NCBI GenBank assembly: GCA_003246205.1
Contig: QKBC01000013.1
Coordinates: 1 to 64,000, forward strand
DNA from: Flavobacterium haoranii
Lineage (GTDB): Bacteria > Bacteroidota > Bacteroidia > Flavobacteriales > Flavobacteriaceae
Direction of reading: 5' to 3'
DNA length: 64,000 nt
A program made the position numbers and the translations under genes. Below are positions 42,977-54,102 of this stretch, piece by piece; positions within the stretch are counted from its first letter, which is position 1; each line of letters starts with the position of its first letter. The notes below the pieces were generated by a model. That model saw only the letters and a program-made list of their open reading frames with translations. It did not search any database and was not told the DNA's origin.

Positions 42977-43639
42977 TTAATCCCAACATTCCATCAATAA
43001 AAGATCGCCTTGCTGGTGTTCAATAACTACAATTCCATCTTCAGTAGCATGGTTGCTGCTTCCGGTTCTGTATCCTATAGTTAATTCATCGTCTTTTAAA
43101 GGATAAAAAAGGTTTTGAGAATGTATACCACTTACTTTTCCAATAGGAATTAAAGAAAGCGGCGTATTTTTCGGATACCATTTTTGAAATTTCTGAGGAA
43201 GAAGAAAAATCTTAGAATGGTCATCTAAAATGACTATTTTTAAGGCATTACGGTAACGAACAATATTGGTAATGTTTGTAATTGTATGATCGGCTCTTTT
43301 TCCGGTAGCCCAAATAACATTTACAGCTTTATGTCCTTTTTCGATAAGAAAATCAAATGCTTTTTCCAGATCGGTTTTATCTTGATCAGGCGTGTGGATT
43401 ATTTCTAAAGGAAACTGAGAATCTTTGTAAGAATCCGGATCAAAATCACGGTCAAAATCACCTAATAAAACATCCACTTTTACACCTAAATCTAAAACTC
43501 TGTCCATGGCAGAATCAAGAACAATCACATAAGGAGACCATTCCAGCAGTTGCCCCATTAGTTCAATACTGCAAGAAGCTCCGTTGGCAATGATTAATGC
43601 CGGTTCCTGATCGTCGCGTACAATATGATGTGAAGACAT
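42977..43639 (-). CDS. Thiamine pyrophosphokinase (thiamine diphosphokinase)
   Basis: A 220-residue cytoplasmic enzyme. Family features: IIANGASCS near the N-terminus, DSAMDRVLDLGVKVDVLLGDFD (Asp-rich metal site), then the DQDKTDLEKAFDFLIEKG signature for pyrophosphate transfer, and ATGKRADHTITNI. The C-terminal thiamine-binding part ends GSSNHATEDGIVVIEHQQG. It makes TPP from thiamine and ATP. It sits 46 bp after the DUF4249 lipoprotein and 13 bp before the PagL-like gene, on the same strand as the upstream TonB receptor. Confidence 0.9.
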   Translation of the reverse strand: MSSHHIVRDDQEPALIIANGASCSIELMGQLLEWSPYVIVLDSAMDRVLDLGVKVDVLLGDFDRDFDPDSYKDSQFPLEIIHTPDQDKTDLEKAFDFLIEKGHKAVNVIWATGKRADHTITNITNIVRYRNALKIVILDDHSKIFLLPQKFQKWYPKNTPLSLIPIGKVSGIHSQNLFYPLKDDELTIGYRTGSSNHATEDGIVVIEHQQGDLLLMECWD

Positions 43640-43685
43640 TTAAGAAATTAGAATTATCAGTTTAGAATTGCGAAATTAACAATAA

Positions 43686-44525
43686 TTATTCAACTATGTA
43701 ATTCACAGTATCAATTTCTGATAATCTAAAGAAACCTAAAGCATAATTGTCAAAATTTGTTTGGTTTACAAGATTGCCTCTTACGGTAGCCGGTGGTGTT
43801 TGAAAAGGATTTCCGCTGTTATCTCCGGCAACGTTCAACAAAATGTTCATGTAATTATAGTAAGTCTCAGAAATACCTTGAAGCGTACACGTCACAGTAT
43901 CATCCGTTTGCATATCTTCATTTATGTAAAGACCGAACATTTGGTTTCCTTGGAAAAATTCATCGTCAACAACAGCATATTCCGGTAAAGATGCAAAACT
44001 GGTATTAAATTGAATCAGGTAAAAATTGTCTTCATTTCCGTTATCCTGAAAGAAAAATTTAAGCTCAATCTCATCTCCGGTAAAACCGCCATCGTTGTTT
44101 TGAGAAACACTATCAATGGTCGGAACAGCTTTTAAGGTTTCTGTAGCAGTATAATTTTCCCCGTTATATTGTACAGTTAGTGTATAAACACCATTGATTA
44201 CCGGAATAAAATTGTCACAAATATATTGTCCCGTTCCCGGATTTTCTGTAAAGTTAAATTGATTACTGTTTTCATCTGTAATGTAAACAGTTGCTCCGGA
44301 AACATTAGGAACGTCTGTGTTGTAGTAATCTCCTGTAGTAGTTACGTAAATTATTTGTTCGTTTCCCGAAGTTCCTTTTTGCCATTTAATAGAAGCATCA
44401 ACGACTAATTTAGGTTCTGCTGTATCTAAATCAACATTAACAATATCTTCACAACTGATTAAACTGAAAAGTATCAGTAAAAGCGGAAGAAAAAAGCTTA
44501 CTATTTTATAAATAATTTTGACCAT
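43686..44525 (-). CDS. DUF4249 family lipoprotein
   Basis: A 279-residue lipoprotein (lipobox LISC; lipidated Cys near residue 25). It matches the DUF4249 pattern: EDIVNVDLDTAEPKLVVDASI, then VSGATVYITDENSNQFNF, GVYTLTVQYNGENYTATETLKAVPTIDSV. In Bacteroidetes these lipoproteins follow a TonB-dependent receptor with a carboxypeptidase-like N-terminal domain, as here (2 bp from the receptor stop). It is probably the surface-exposed lid or ligand-capture partner of that receptor. Confidence 0.88.
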   Translation of the reverse strand: MVKIIYKIVSFFLPLLLILFSLISCEDIVNVDLDTAEPKLVVDASIKWQKGTSGNEQIIYVTTTGDYYNTDVPNVSGATVYITDENSNQFNFTENPGTGQYICDNFIPVINGVYTLTVQYNGENYTATETLKAVPTIDSVSQNNDGGFTGDEIELKFFFQDNGNEDNFYLIQFNTSFASLPEYAVVDDEFFQGNQMFGLYINEDMQTDDTVTCTLQGISETYYNYMNILLNVAGDNSGNPFQTPPATVRGNLVNQTNFDNYALGFFRLSEIDTVNYIVE

Positions 44526-44527
44526 AA

Positions 44528-46906
44528 TTAAAATTTAAAATTATAGGTTACACTAGGAACAATACCAAAAATAGATAATCGAACAGCTTCGTTTTGTCCG
44601 GAATCCTGATTTTGCCTGAAGTTGATGGAAGCCGCATTTTTTCTGCTGTATAAATTGTAAATCCCGAATACCCATTCGCCGTACCAATTTCTGTTTTTAT
44701 TTTTTTTGGGAACCAAAGTCGCCGAAACGTCTAAACGGTGATAAGCAGGTAAACGGTTCTCATTTCGTAAACCATAAGTCGGAACAGTAATACCTTGATA
44801 TTGATATTGTCCGTTAGGATAAGTAACAGGTTGTCCGCTTTGTAGTGTAAAGATACTGCTGAAACTCCATTTGTTGTTTAGTTGATACATAGCTGTAACA
44901 GAAAGATTGTGTAGCTTGTCCCAACCGGTTTTATACCATTCTCCGTTATTGATTCCGGTTTCATTAGCTGTTCTTCCCGGCGTCCGTTGTTCAGAGCGAG
45001 ACAATGTGTACGAAATCCAGCCTGTCAGGTTGCCGTTGTTTTTTCGGGCTAACAATTCCAATCCGTAGGCTCTGGCTTCGCCTTTTAAAACAACTTGCTC
45101 TATATCGTCATTTGCAATCAGGTCGGCTCCGTCAATATAATCCAATCTGTTTTTTACTTTTTTATAGAAAGTTTCTATTTCTAAAGTATAATCTCCGTTT
45201 TTAATATTTCGGAAATATCCTAATGCCACTTGATCTAAAATCTGAGGTTTCAGGTAATCGTCACTTGGCGCCCAAACATCCAGTGGAGTAGGAGATTGTG
45301 TATTAGAGATCAGATGTAAATATTGTGTCATTCGGTTGTAACTGGTTTTAATAGAACTGTTTTCGTTTAATGTATAAGCCAATGAGAAACGCGGTTCTAA
45401 ATATCCGAATTGCGAAATAATATCATTTTTGCCATATTTTTGAGTGCCAATGGGAGTTGCCTTCTCATAAATTTGATAGGTTTCATTGAAGGTAACAGCT
45501 TCATTGTTTGCATACAAATTAATTTCTTCATCACCTAAGCGATAGAATTTACTATAACGAAGACCGTAGTTTACGGTTAGTTTTTTTGATATTTTTTGTT
45601 CGATATCTGCATAAATCGAAGGTTCAAAGGCATATTTTTTAGCCAATTGATCCGGATTGATTCCTGAATCAGTACCGGTAGGCTCTATTTTTCCGGGATT
45701 GAAATCATAGTAAATAGCATTAGCACCGTAGAATAATTTGATTTTATCGGAAAGATAGTGCTTGAAATCGTATTTCAGATTGTAATTCTTAATGCCGCTA
45801 TCCCAATTGAATCCTATAAAATCTAAAGTTAAACCATAATAATAATCACTGTAAATAACTGATAGGTTAGAGAATAATTTTTCGGAGAATAAATGATTCC
45901 ATCTTAAGTTAAAAACAGAATTACCGTAGGTATTTTTGAATCGGTCATTGAGACTGAATACATCTCTGCCGAAATATCCGGAAACAAATAAACTATTGTT
46001 GTCATTTAATTGATAGCTCAGTTTGGTATTTAAGTCATAAAAATAAGCGGAGTTATCATTGCCTGTCATTTTAAGGAACAGATGTGCGTATGAACTTCTG
46101 CCGGCAAACAAAAACGAACCTTTGTCTTTAACGATAGGACCTTCTGCTAATAATCGGCTAGAGATCAGTCCGATTCCGCCATTCATGTGAAAATCAGAAC
46201 TGTTTCCATCTTTTTGGTAAATTTCCAAAACAGAAGCAACTCGTCCGCCGAAACGCGCAGGAATTCCTCCTTTGTATAGCTTGATGTCTTTTATGGCATC
46301 TGTATTAAAAACAGAAAAGAAACCGAACAGATGAGAGGAATTATATAAAGTAGCTTCGTCCAGTAAAATTAAATTTTGATCGGCTGCACCACCGCGTACA
46401 TTGAATCCGGATTGTCCTTCACCGGCATTGGTAACACCCGGAAGTGTCAATATGGATTTTAAAACATCTGTTTCTCCTAAAACAACCGGCATTTTTTTAA
46501 TGGTGGCAGCGGTTATTTTATGCGTACTCATTTCCGGTTTTTGAATATCAACTTTATTAGAATTTTCGATTACAATAATTTCTTGCAGGTTCTGTAAGGA
46601 TTCTTTCAGATCAATATTGATCTTTATATTTTTATTCAGTTCAATTTTTTGAGTAAAATCGCCAAATCCGATATAACTAACCCACAATGTGTATGCTCCT
46701 TTAGGTAAGGTTAAGGAATAGAAACCGTATTCGTTTGTGGTAGTTCCGGTTTTTAACTCAGCTATGGCGATTGTAACTCCAATGAGCGTTTCTCCTGACA
46801 GGCTGTCTTTTACTGTTCCGCTAATTGTAAATTTTTCTTGAGAATAACTGATAAATCCAATTAAAAAAAATAAAAAAATACTAACTTGCCTAAAGTTTAT
46901 TAACAT
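44528..46906 (-). CDS. TonB-dependent receptor with carboxypeptidase-regulatory-like domain
   Basis: A 792-residue outer-membrane receptor: signal peptide (1-22), CarboxypepD_reg-like domain at ~27-110 (GTVKDSLSGETLIGVTIAI, EYGFYSLTLPKGAYTLWVSYIGF), plug at ~125-230 (GVTNAGEGQSGFNVRGGAADQNLILLDE as a clear plug motif), and a 22-strand-type barrel ending in ...VTYNFKF with a terminal Phe. It takes up a nutrient using TonB energy. The ligand is unknown; the neighbouring thiamine pyrophosphokinase hints at thiamine but may be coincidental. It leads the DUF4249/TPK/PagL-like run on the minus strand. Confidence 0.92.
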   Translation of the reverse strand: MLINFRQVSIFLFFLIGFISYSQEKFTISGTVKDSLSGETLIGVTIAIAELKTGTTTNEYGFYSLTLPKGAYTLWVSYIGFGDFTQKIELNKNIKINIDLKESLQNLQEIIVIENSNKVDIQKPEMSTHKITAATIKKMPVVLGETDVLKSILTLPGVTNAGEGQSGFNVRGGAADQNLILLDEATLYNSSHLFGFFSVFNTDAIKDIKLYKGGIPARFGGRVASVLEIYQKDGNSSDFHMNGGIGLISSRLLAEGPIVKDKGSFLFAGRSSYAHLFLKMTGNDNSAYFYDLNTKLSYQLNDNNSLFVSGYFGRDVFSLNDRFKNTYGNSVFNLRWNHLFSEKLFSNLSVIYSDYYYGLTLDFIGFNWDSGIKNYNLKYDFKHYLSDKIKLFYGANAIYYDFNPGKIEPTGTDSGINPDQLAKKYAFEPSIYADIEQKISKKLTVNYGLRYSKFYRLGDEEINLYANNEAVTFNETYQIYEKATPIGTQKYGKNDIISQFGYLEPRFSLAYTLNENSSIKTSYNRMTQYLHLISNTQSPTPLDVWAPSDDYLKPQILDQVALGYFRNIKNGDYTLEIETFYKKVKNRLDYIDGADLIANDDIEQVVLKGEARAYGLELLARKNNGNLTGWISYTLSRSEQRTPGRTANETGINNGEWYKTGWDKLHNLSVTAMYQLNNKWSFSSIFTLQSGQPVTYPNGQYQYQGITVPTYGLRNENRLPAYHRLDVSATLVPKKNKNRNWYGEWVFGIYNLYSRKNAASINFRQNQDSGQNEAVRLSIFGIVPSVTYNFKF

Positions 46907-47034
46907 GGTACGTTTTTTGATTTACAAATTTGACGATTAATATTGTTATTTGTTTCAAAAAAATTGTTAACCATAGGTTAATTTATATAGGATTTATACA
47001 CTTTTCAATAGATTTGTTTAAAAAATAGATATTG

Positions 47035-47700
47035 ATGAAAAATCAATTAGTATTCATATTTTTTTTAGCCACCGTTTCGGTTTTTGCCCAAATCGATACT
47101 AAAAGAGAACCTTTAAAGCTGGAACTTAAGTTACCAAGCAATAATACCAATTCTTTTAATGGTTCTTCTTTGCCTAGCTTGGATTATAAAAGCCCTTTTG
47201 ATAATAATGATGACAATCTATTGAAGCGTTATTCTATTTTGAATAAAAAGGAAGAAACCAAAAGCGTATTTGATAATACTACTGATTTTAAGAATCCGGG
47301 CGATGAGATAAAAGACAAATTGAACGGAGAGATCAATAGGGATGGGAATTGGGAAGATGTTTTCTTCGGTAAATTTGTAGTGCATACTTCGTCTATTATT
47401 GTAAAGATGAGAGATTATATGGATCCGGATGGTGACAGAGTTAAAATTTTATTGAATGCAGAGACCATGTATTCGAATGAACTTTTAGAAGGACATTATA
47501 ATACGTATATTATCAATTTAAGAGAAGGCGATAATTTAGTCGATATTATGGCACTTAACCAGGGATTGGCAGGTCCTAATACAGCCAATTTTGCTATTTA
47601 TGATGCAAATGAGAATCTGATTACTGCTAACGATTGGAATCTTAAAACAGGCGTTTCTGCTAAGTTTACAATAGAATATGTTAAGCCGATGAGCGAATAA
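47035..47700 (+). CDS. Exported protein, unknown
   Basis: Start at the ATG at 47035 (221 residues) rather than the TTG one codon before. Signal peptide 1-18 (ending VFAQ), an Asn/Ser-rich low-complexity region to ~60, a charged region, then a C-terminal ~115-residue beta domain (DVFFGKFVVHTSSIIVKMRDYMDPDGDRVKILLNAE) which looks like a small Ig/jellyroll module with a DPDGDRV turn. Transcribed alone. A TAGATTTG at 47009-47016 may be its -7 box. Function unknown. Confidence 0.65.
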   Translation: MKNQLVFIFFLATVSVFAQIDTKREPLKLELKLPSNNTNSFNGSSLPSLDYKSPFDNNDDNLLKRYSILNKKEETKSVFDNTTDFKNPGDEIKDKLNGEINRDGNWEDVFFGKFVVHTSSIIVKMRDYMDPDGDRVKILLNAETMYSNELLEGHYNTYIINLREGDNLVDIMALNQGLAGPNTANFAIYDANENLITANDWNLKTGVSAKFTIEYVKPMSE

Positions 47701-47728
47701 TTTTTTGTAAATGAAATTTTGAAATCAT

Positions 47729-47760
47729 AAAAAAAGCGACTCTTTTGAGTCGCTTTTTTT
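47729..47760. terminator. Bidirectional terminator between the exported protein and icd
   Basis: AAGCGACTC pairs with GAGTCGCTT around a TTTT loop, with A and T tracts on both sides, so it can end the plus-strand gene and the icd transcript on the minus strand. Confidence 0.85.
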
Positions 47761-47778
47761 ATGATAAAGGAAATTGAA

Positions 47779-50007
<2,229 letters not shown>

Positions 50008-50052
50008 TTATTTTTAAGTTTGTTTGTTTTGAAATTTCAAAAGAAAATCTCG

Positions 50053-50060
50053 CAAATATA
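50053..50060 (-). promoter_or_regulatory. Likely -7 element of icd
   Basis: Minus-strand TATATTTG fits TAnnTTTG and is followed by a ~50-nt AT-rich leader. No TTG at 17-23 bp upstream is visible. Confidence 0.4.
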
Positions 50061-50182
50061 ATAATTTTGAAGTGAATTACCGGGGAATGACAAATCGAAA
50101 ACGATTGAATTGAGAATATGATAATTTAAGGATGATATTTTTTTAAATCCTTAATTTAAACAGGTTTTTAAATAGGTAAAAT

Positions 50183-50213
50183 AAAAAAGTCTCAACATTG
50201 TTGAGACTTTTTT
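50183..50213 (-). terminator. Terminator of rplS
   Basis: AAGTCTCAACA pairs with TGTTGAGACTT and runs into a T tract on the minus strand, 26 bp past the rplS stop. Confidence 0.82.
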
Positions 50214-50238
50214 ATAAGTTGTGAAAGAAAAGAACAGA

Positions 50239-50589
50239 TTATCTTCTTCTTTCTTTAATTTTTGCTTTTTTACCGGTAAGTTCTCTGAAGTAGAAGATAC
50301 GAGCTCTACGAACTTTACCTCTTTGGTTCACTTCAATTTTTTGTAAAGCTGGCATGTTTAAAGGGAAGATACGCTCAACACCTACAGAACCAGACATTTT
50401 ACGGATAGTGAAAGTTTCAGTTAAACCAGCACCTCTTTTTTGGATAACAACTCCTTTGAAGAACTGAGTTCTTGTTTTTTCACCCTCTTTAATTTCGTAA
50501 TACACAGTAATTGTGTCTCCTGAGTTAAATTCAGGGAAATCTTTTTTTGCTACAAATTCGCTTTGTACGAAATCAACTAAATTAGCCAT
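50239..50589 (-). CDS. rplS: 50S ribosomal protein L19
   Basis: A 116-residue protein of normal length. It shows the L19 pattern FNSGDTITVYYEIKEGEKTRTQFFKGVVIQKRG, the VERIFPLNMP segment and the basic VRRARIFYFRELTGKKAKIKERR end. It sits at the 30S-50S interface in the ribosome. A structured leader precedes it (separate entry). In many relatives rplS stands next to trmD; here an araC/alcohol dehydrogenase pair lies between the two. Confidence 0.98.
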   Translation of the reverse strand: MANLVDFVQSEFVAKKDFPEFNSGDTITVYYEIKEGEKTRTQFFKGVVIQKRGAGLTETFTIRKMSGSVGVERIFPLNMPALQKIEVNQRGKVRRARIFYFRELTGKKAKIKERRR

Positions 50590-50658
50590 TTTCTTTGATA
50601 TAAAAGTTTGATTCAGAGTAACATACCACGTCTTTCGCCAGAGGTTAATCCAAATGTG
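50590..50658 (-). ncRNA. rplS 5' leader, probable L19 autoregulatory element
   Basis: About 70 nt lie between a TATATTTG box (50670-50663) and the rplS ATG. The minus-strand leader contains ACCTCT, GGCGAA, AGACGTGGT (50645-50625), which can fold as TCT/AGA and ACC/GGT helices with a 3-nt CGT bulge, followed by a purine/U-rich stretch to the ATG. L19 leader motifs have been described computationally for Flavobacteria. I assign this one by position and by the GGCGAAAGACGTGGTATG-like core, without having run a covariance model. Confidence 0.5.
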
Positions 50659-50662
50659 GGTG

Positions 50663-50670
50663 CAAATATA
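50663..50670 (-). promoter_or_regulatory. Likely -7 element of rplS
   Basis: Minus-strand TATATTTG fits TAnnTTTG and stands right before the conserved-looking leader. The -33 element is not clear. Confidence 0.5.
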
Positions 50671-50773
50671 TAAAAAATTTTGAATATTGAATTCAGGATT
50701 TAGAATTTTTTGCTTCAGTTTGCAATTTTAAATTCAAAATCGATTCTTTTTAAAGGGAAATAAATATTTAAGA

Positions 50774-51679
50774 CTATTCTTTAATAAAGCGCATTTTGTA
50801 TTCTCTTGGTGAAATTAATTCTACTCGTTTAAAAATTCTATTAAAGTATGAAAGACTGTTAAATCCACATTCCATGTAAATTTCTTTGATTTGTTTTTTT
50901 GGGTCTTTTAATAATTCGGTAGCTAATTTTATACGTTCATTATTAATAAAATCGATAGGAGAAAGATTTAATTCATTTTTGAAAACCCGATAAAAATGTG
51001 ATTCACTCATATAGGCTTTGTCACTCAATTCTTTAATCGTTAGGTTTTTGTCTAAATTTTGTTGGATATAGTTAATAATAAAGGCTAACCGGTTATTTGC
51101 TGCCAACGATTTAGAGTCTTTGATTAATTGGCTTTTAGTTTCTGTCTGTAAAATTCTGATGATTAATTCTCGCAGCATAAAATCTGCAAAAATATCTTTA
51201 GAAGGATGATTTTCGGTAAAAAGGAATAACAATCGCTCAATGATTTGATGGATAGCCATATCATTGGTGAAATGAAAATTATAATCTTTTAATTCCCATT
51301 CGCCGTCTATTTTAGCCCTTTTTTCATTCATATCGTCAATAGTCTTCCGAATCATTTCTTCGGAAATAGTCATTGCTAAGCATTTTGTTGGTGTATTTAA
51401 ACTCGCTTCAGGAAAATCGACAGTCATTAGTTCATTTGCAGGTAGAATTAATGATTCTCCGGGTAAAAAATCAAAAGAATCCATCCCTTTAAGGTGCATT
51501 ACTTTTTTTCCCTCAAACATACTGGCTAAAACCGGATGTCTAAATTTTAATAAAAAATTTTTTTCGGCTTGATGGGTTTCAAATATGTGCATTTCGGCAC
51601 TATTTAAGGTATGCGAAGTTCTATTTTCGACCCAAGTTTCCAATTTTCGATTTTGATATATTTTGTCTGTAATGTTCAT
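50774..51679 (-). CDS. AraC-family transcriptional regulator
   Basis: A 301-residue regulator. N-terminal ligand/dimerisation region of the AraC_N type (about 20-170, with LPGESLILPANELMTVDFPEA), then two C-terminal HTH motifs in ~195-300 (LTIKELSDKAYMSESHFYRVFKNELNLSPIDFINNERI and IKEIYMECGFNSLSYFNRIFKR). It is divergent from the alcohol dehydrogenase gene, 143 bp apart, so it probably controls it. It lies 184 bp upstream of rplS in the same direction. Confidence 0.9.
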   Translation of the reverse strand: MNITDKIYQNRKLETWVENRTSHTLNSAEMHIFETHQAEKNFLLKFRHPVLASMFEGKKVMHLKGMDSFDFLPGESLILPANELMTVDFPEASLNTPTKCLAMTISEEMIRKTIDDMNEKRAKIDGEWELKDYNFHFTNDMAIHQIIERLLFLFTENHPSKDIFADFMLRELIIRILQTETKSQLIKDSKSLAANNRLAFIINYIQQNLDKNLTIKELSDKAYMSESHFYRVFKNELNLSPIDFINNERIKLATELLKDPKKQIKEIYMECGFNSLSYFNRIFKRVELISPREYKMRFIKE

Positions 51680-51822
51680 AGAAAGCGAAAGTTAAGCTCG
51701 TAATTAAAGTCTAAAATAGAAAAAAATATAAAAATGATAGAATTGTTATACATTTTAGTAGAATACTTCAAATTATTCTCTAAAGTTAATGATATTTTTA
51801 CGTAAATGAAAAAAATATTCTT

Positions 51823-52863
51823 ATGAAAGCAATGGTATATTATGGCGATCATAACATTAAGTTAGAAGAAAAGCCAAAACCAACGATCCAAAAACCAACG
51901 GACGTTATTGTAAAAATTTTAAAAACAACTATTTGTGGTACAGATTTAGGAATTTACAAAGGTAAAAATCCGGAAATAGCTAGTGGTCGAATTTTAGGGC
52001 ATGAAGGAGTAGGAATTATTGAAGAAGTAGGAAGTAGTGTAAGTCAATTTAAAGTAGGAGACAAAGTACTTATTTCGTGTATTTCAGCATGCGGATCGTG
52101 TTCTTATTGTAAAAAACAAATGTATTCGCATTGTAAAGATGGCGGATGGATTTTAGGGTATATGATTGATGGAGTTCAAGCAGAATATGCTCGTATTCCT
52201 CATGCAGATAACAGTTTACATAAAATTCCGGCTACTATTGATGATGAAACAGCTGTTTTATTAAGTGATATTTTACCTACCGGACATGAAATCGGAGTGC
52301 AATACGGAAATGTTAAGCCAGGTGATGAAATTGCCATAGTAGGAGCAGGACCTGTTGGAATGTCAGCCTTATTAACCGCTCAGTTTTATTCGCCTTCTAA
52401 AATTATAATGATAGATCTGGATGAAAATCGTTTGGAAATGGCAAAAGAATTAGGAGCAACGCATACGATCAATTCCGGAAGTGAAAATGTAGAAGAGGTT
52501 ATCAAAAAAATAGTAGAAGAAGATGGTGTAGATGTAGCGATTGAAGCAGTAGGTATTCCTCCTACTTGGGATATTTGCCAAAAAATTGTGAAACCAGGTG
52601 GACATATTGCTAATGTGGGTGTACATGGTAAAAAGGTAGATTTTGAAATTGAAAAATTATGGATAAAAAATCTAACTATTACTACAGGTTTAGTAAATAC
52701 AAATACAACACCAATGTTGATTAAAGCAGCTGCAACTAATAAATTGCCACTTAAAAAAATGATCACTCACCATTTTAAATTGACTGAGCTTGAGCATGCA
52801 TACCAAGTCTTTTTGGATGGAGCAAAAGAAAAAGCAATTAAAATTATTATTTCGAATGAGTAA
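51823..52863 (+). CDS. Zinc-dependent medium-chain alcohol dehydrogenase
   Basis: A 346-residue MDR enzyme. Catalytic zinc ligands Cys38 (TTICGTDLGIYKG) and His60/Glu61 (GHEGVGIIEEVG), structural zinc site Cys90, Cys93, Cys96, Cys104 (SACGSCSYCKKQMYSHC), Rossmann motif IVGAGPVGMSALL, and an acidic residue (MIDLDENRL) that indicates NAD rather than NADP. It oxidises or reduces a small alcohol/aldehyde, such as a secondary alcohol. Paired divergently with an AraC regulator, so substrate-inducible expression is likely. Confidence 0.92.
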   Translation: MKAMVYYGDHNIKLEEKPKPTIQKPTDVIVKILKTTICGTDLGIYKGKNPEIASGRILGHEGVGIIEEVGSSVSQFKVGDKVLISCISACGSCSYCKKQMYSHCKDGGWILGYMIDGVQAEYARIPHADNSLHKIPATIDDETAVLLSDILPTGHEIGVQYGNVKPGDEIAIVGAGPVGMSALLTAQFYSPSKIIMIDLDENRLEMAKELGATHTINSGSENVEEVIKKIVEEDGVDVAIEAVGIPPTWDICQKIVKPGGHIANVGVHGKKVDFEIEKLWIKNLTITTGLVNTNTTPMLIKAAATNKLPLKKMITHHFKLTELEHAYQVFLDGAKEKAIKIIISNE

Positions 52864-52864
52864 C

Positions 52865-52897
52865 AAAAAATCCCGATTGAAAAATCGGGATTTTTTT
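52865..52897. terminator. Bidirectional terminator between adh and trmD
   Basis: AATCCCGATT pairs with AATCGGGATT around a GAAA loop, with A and T tracts on both sides. Confidence 0.87.
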
Positions 52898-52918
52898 GTT
52901 TTTACATTATTTAGTATT

Positions 52919-53596
52919 TTATTCTTCTAATAAATCAGGCCTTCTTTCTTTTGTATGTTCCCATGCTTTTTGTTCGCGCCATTTTTCAATTTCAGGAAAA
53001 TTACCACTTAATAGAATATCCGGAACTTTTAATCCTTTATATTCAGCCGGACGTGTGTAAATAGGGTGTGATAATAAATTGTCCTGAAAACTATCTGTTA
53101 ATGCCGAAGTTTCATCACTTAAAACACCGGGAATTAAGCGAATAATAGAATCACATAGCACAATAGCTCCTATTTCGCCACCGCTTAATACATAATCACC
53201 TATAGAAATTTCTTTTGTAATGTGCAGGTCACGAACCCTTTGGTCAACACCTTTGTAATGTCCGCATAGTATAATGATATTTTCCAGCATTGACATGGAA
53301 TTGGCCATTTTTTGATTGAGTGTTTCTCCGTCGGGAGTCATATAGATAATTTCATCATAATGACGTTCACTCTTTAGTTTAGAGATACACAAATCAATTG
53401 GTTCTACCATCATAACCATACCGGCTCCGCCACCAAATTGATAATCATCTACATTTTTATGTTTATTAGTGCTATAATCTCTTAAATTATGAAAATGAAC
53501 TTCAACTAAGTCTTTTTGAATAGCACGTTTCATAATGGAACCTTCAAACGGACTACGAAGTAAATCAGGTAAAACGGTAATGATATCAATGCGCAT
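52919..53596 (-). CDS. trmD: tRNA (guanine37-N1)-methyltransferase
   Basis: A 225-residue SPOUT methyltransferase. Family motifs: [24 protein letters not shown] at the start, [17 protein letters not shown], the trefoil-knot SAM loop [19 protein letters not shown], and the C-terminal [12 protein letters not shown] with the YTRP motif. It methylates G37 next to the anticodon and prevents frameshifting. Normally linked to rplS, which here lies ~2.3 kb further along the same strand. Confidence 0.97.
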   Translation of the reverse strand: MRIDIITVLPDLLRSPFEGSIMKRAIQKDLVEVHFHNLRDYSTNKHKNVDDYQFGGGAGMVMMVEPIDLCISKLKSERHYDEIIYMTPDGETLNQKMANSMSMLENIIILCGHYKGVDQRVRDLHITKEISIGDYVLSGGEIGAIVLCDSIIRLIPGVLSDETSALTDSFQDNLLSHPIYTRPAEYKGLKVPDILLSGNFPEIEKWREQKAWEHTKERRPDLLEE

Positions 53597-53655
53597 GGAA
53601 AATTCTTTTACTGGCGCAAAGGTAAAACTTTAAAGCGGAATTTATGTGAAAAAGA

Positions 53656-54102
53656 TTATACTCCTAAGTCACTTAAATGATTGTCAATATAATTCCAAAC
53701 CAGATAATTCCAGTCATTATAAGTCATTCTACCCCAAAAAGGATGGTGCATGCGCATAATAGCATGTTTTCCTTGTTTACCAATTCGGTTTATTTTTTGA
53801 ATCAATTCTTCTTTAAGTTGCGATTTGTTTGATTCTTTCGGATATTTACGTTTGTAAAAACTTTGTGATTCTTCATAAATCAAAGATTTTATAAATTGAT
53901 CTTTAAAAAATCGGCACATCATCTTTTTTACATGATCTACCTGCACATCTTGTTTACCAAAAGCAATATCTAACTCTAAAAGAGATTGACGAAACAGCAT
54001 TTCAGCCGTAAACTTACCGTTGGCTGCTTTTGAATTTTCGTCTAACAGATGTATTCTCATAACAATCTGTTTGTTATCAAGGGTGTTAAAAATACTTTTC
54101 AT
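53656..54102 (-). CDS. DUF1569/DinB-superfamily-like protein
   Basis: Start at the ATG at 54102 (148 residues). The longer frame upstream begins with TTG; a further ATG at 54060 is possible. The sequence fits the DUF1569 pattern: KSIFNTLDNKQIVMRIHLLDENSKAANGKFTAEMLFRQ at the N-terminus, and a metal-ligand-type C-terminus HPFWGRMTYNDWNYLVWNYIDNHLSDLGV with two His. The fold is a DinB-like four-helix bundle. Biochemical role unknown. It lies 59 bp upstream of trmD on the same strand. Confidence 0.65.
   Translation of the reverse strand: MKSIFNTLDNKQIVMRIHLLDENSKAANGKFTAEMLFRQSLLELDIAFGKQDVQVDHVKKMMCRFFKDQFIKSLIYEESQSFYKRKYPKESNKSQLKEELIQKINRIGKQGKHAIMRMHHPFWGRMTYNDWNYLVWNYIDNHLSDLGV

Noticed and set aside
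46907..47034. TPP riboswitch upstream of the TonB receptor
   Set aside because: I looked for THI-box-like segments because of the thiamine pyrophosphokinase downstream and found none.
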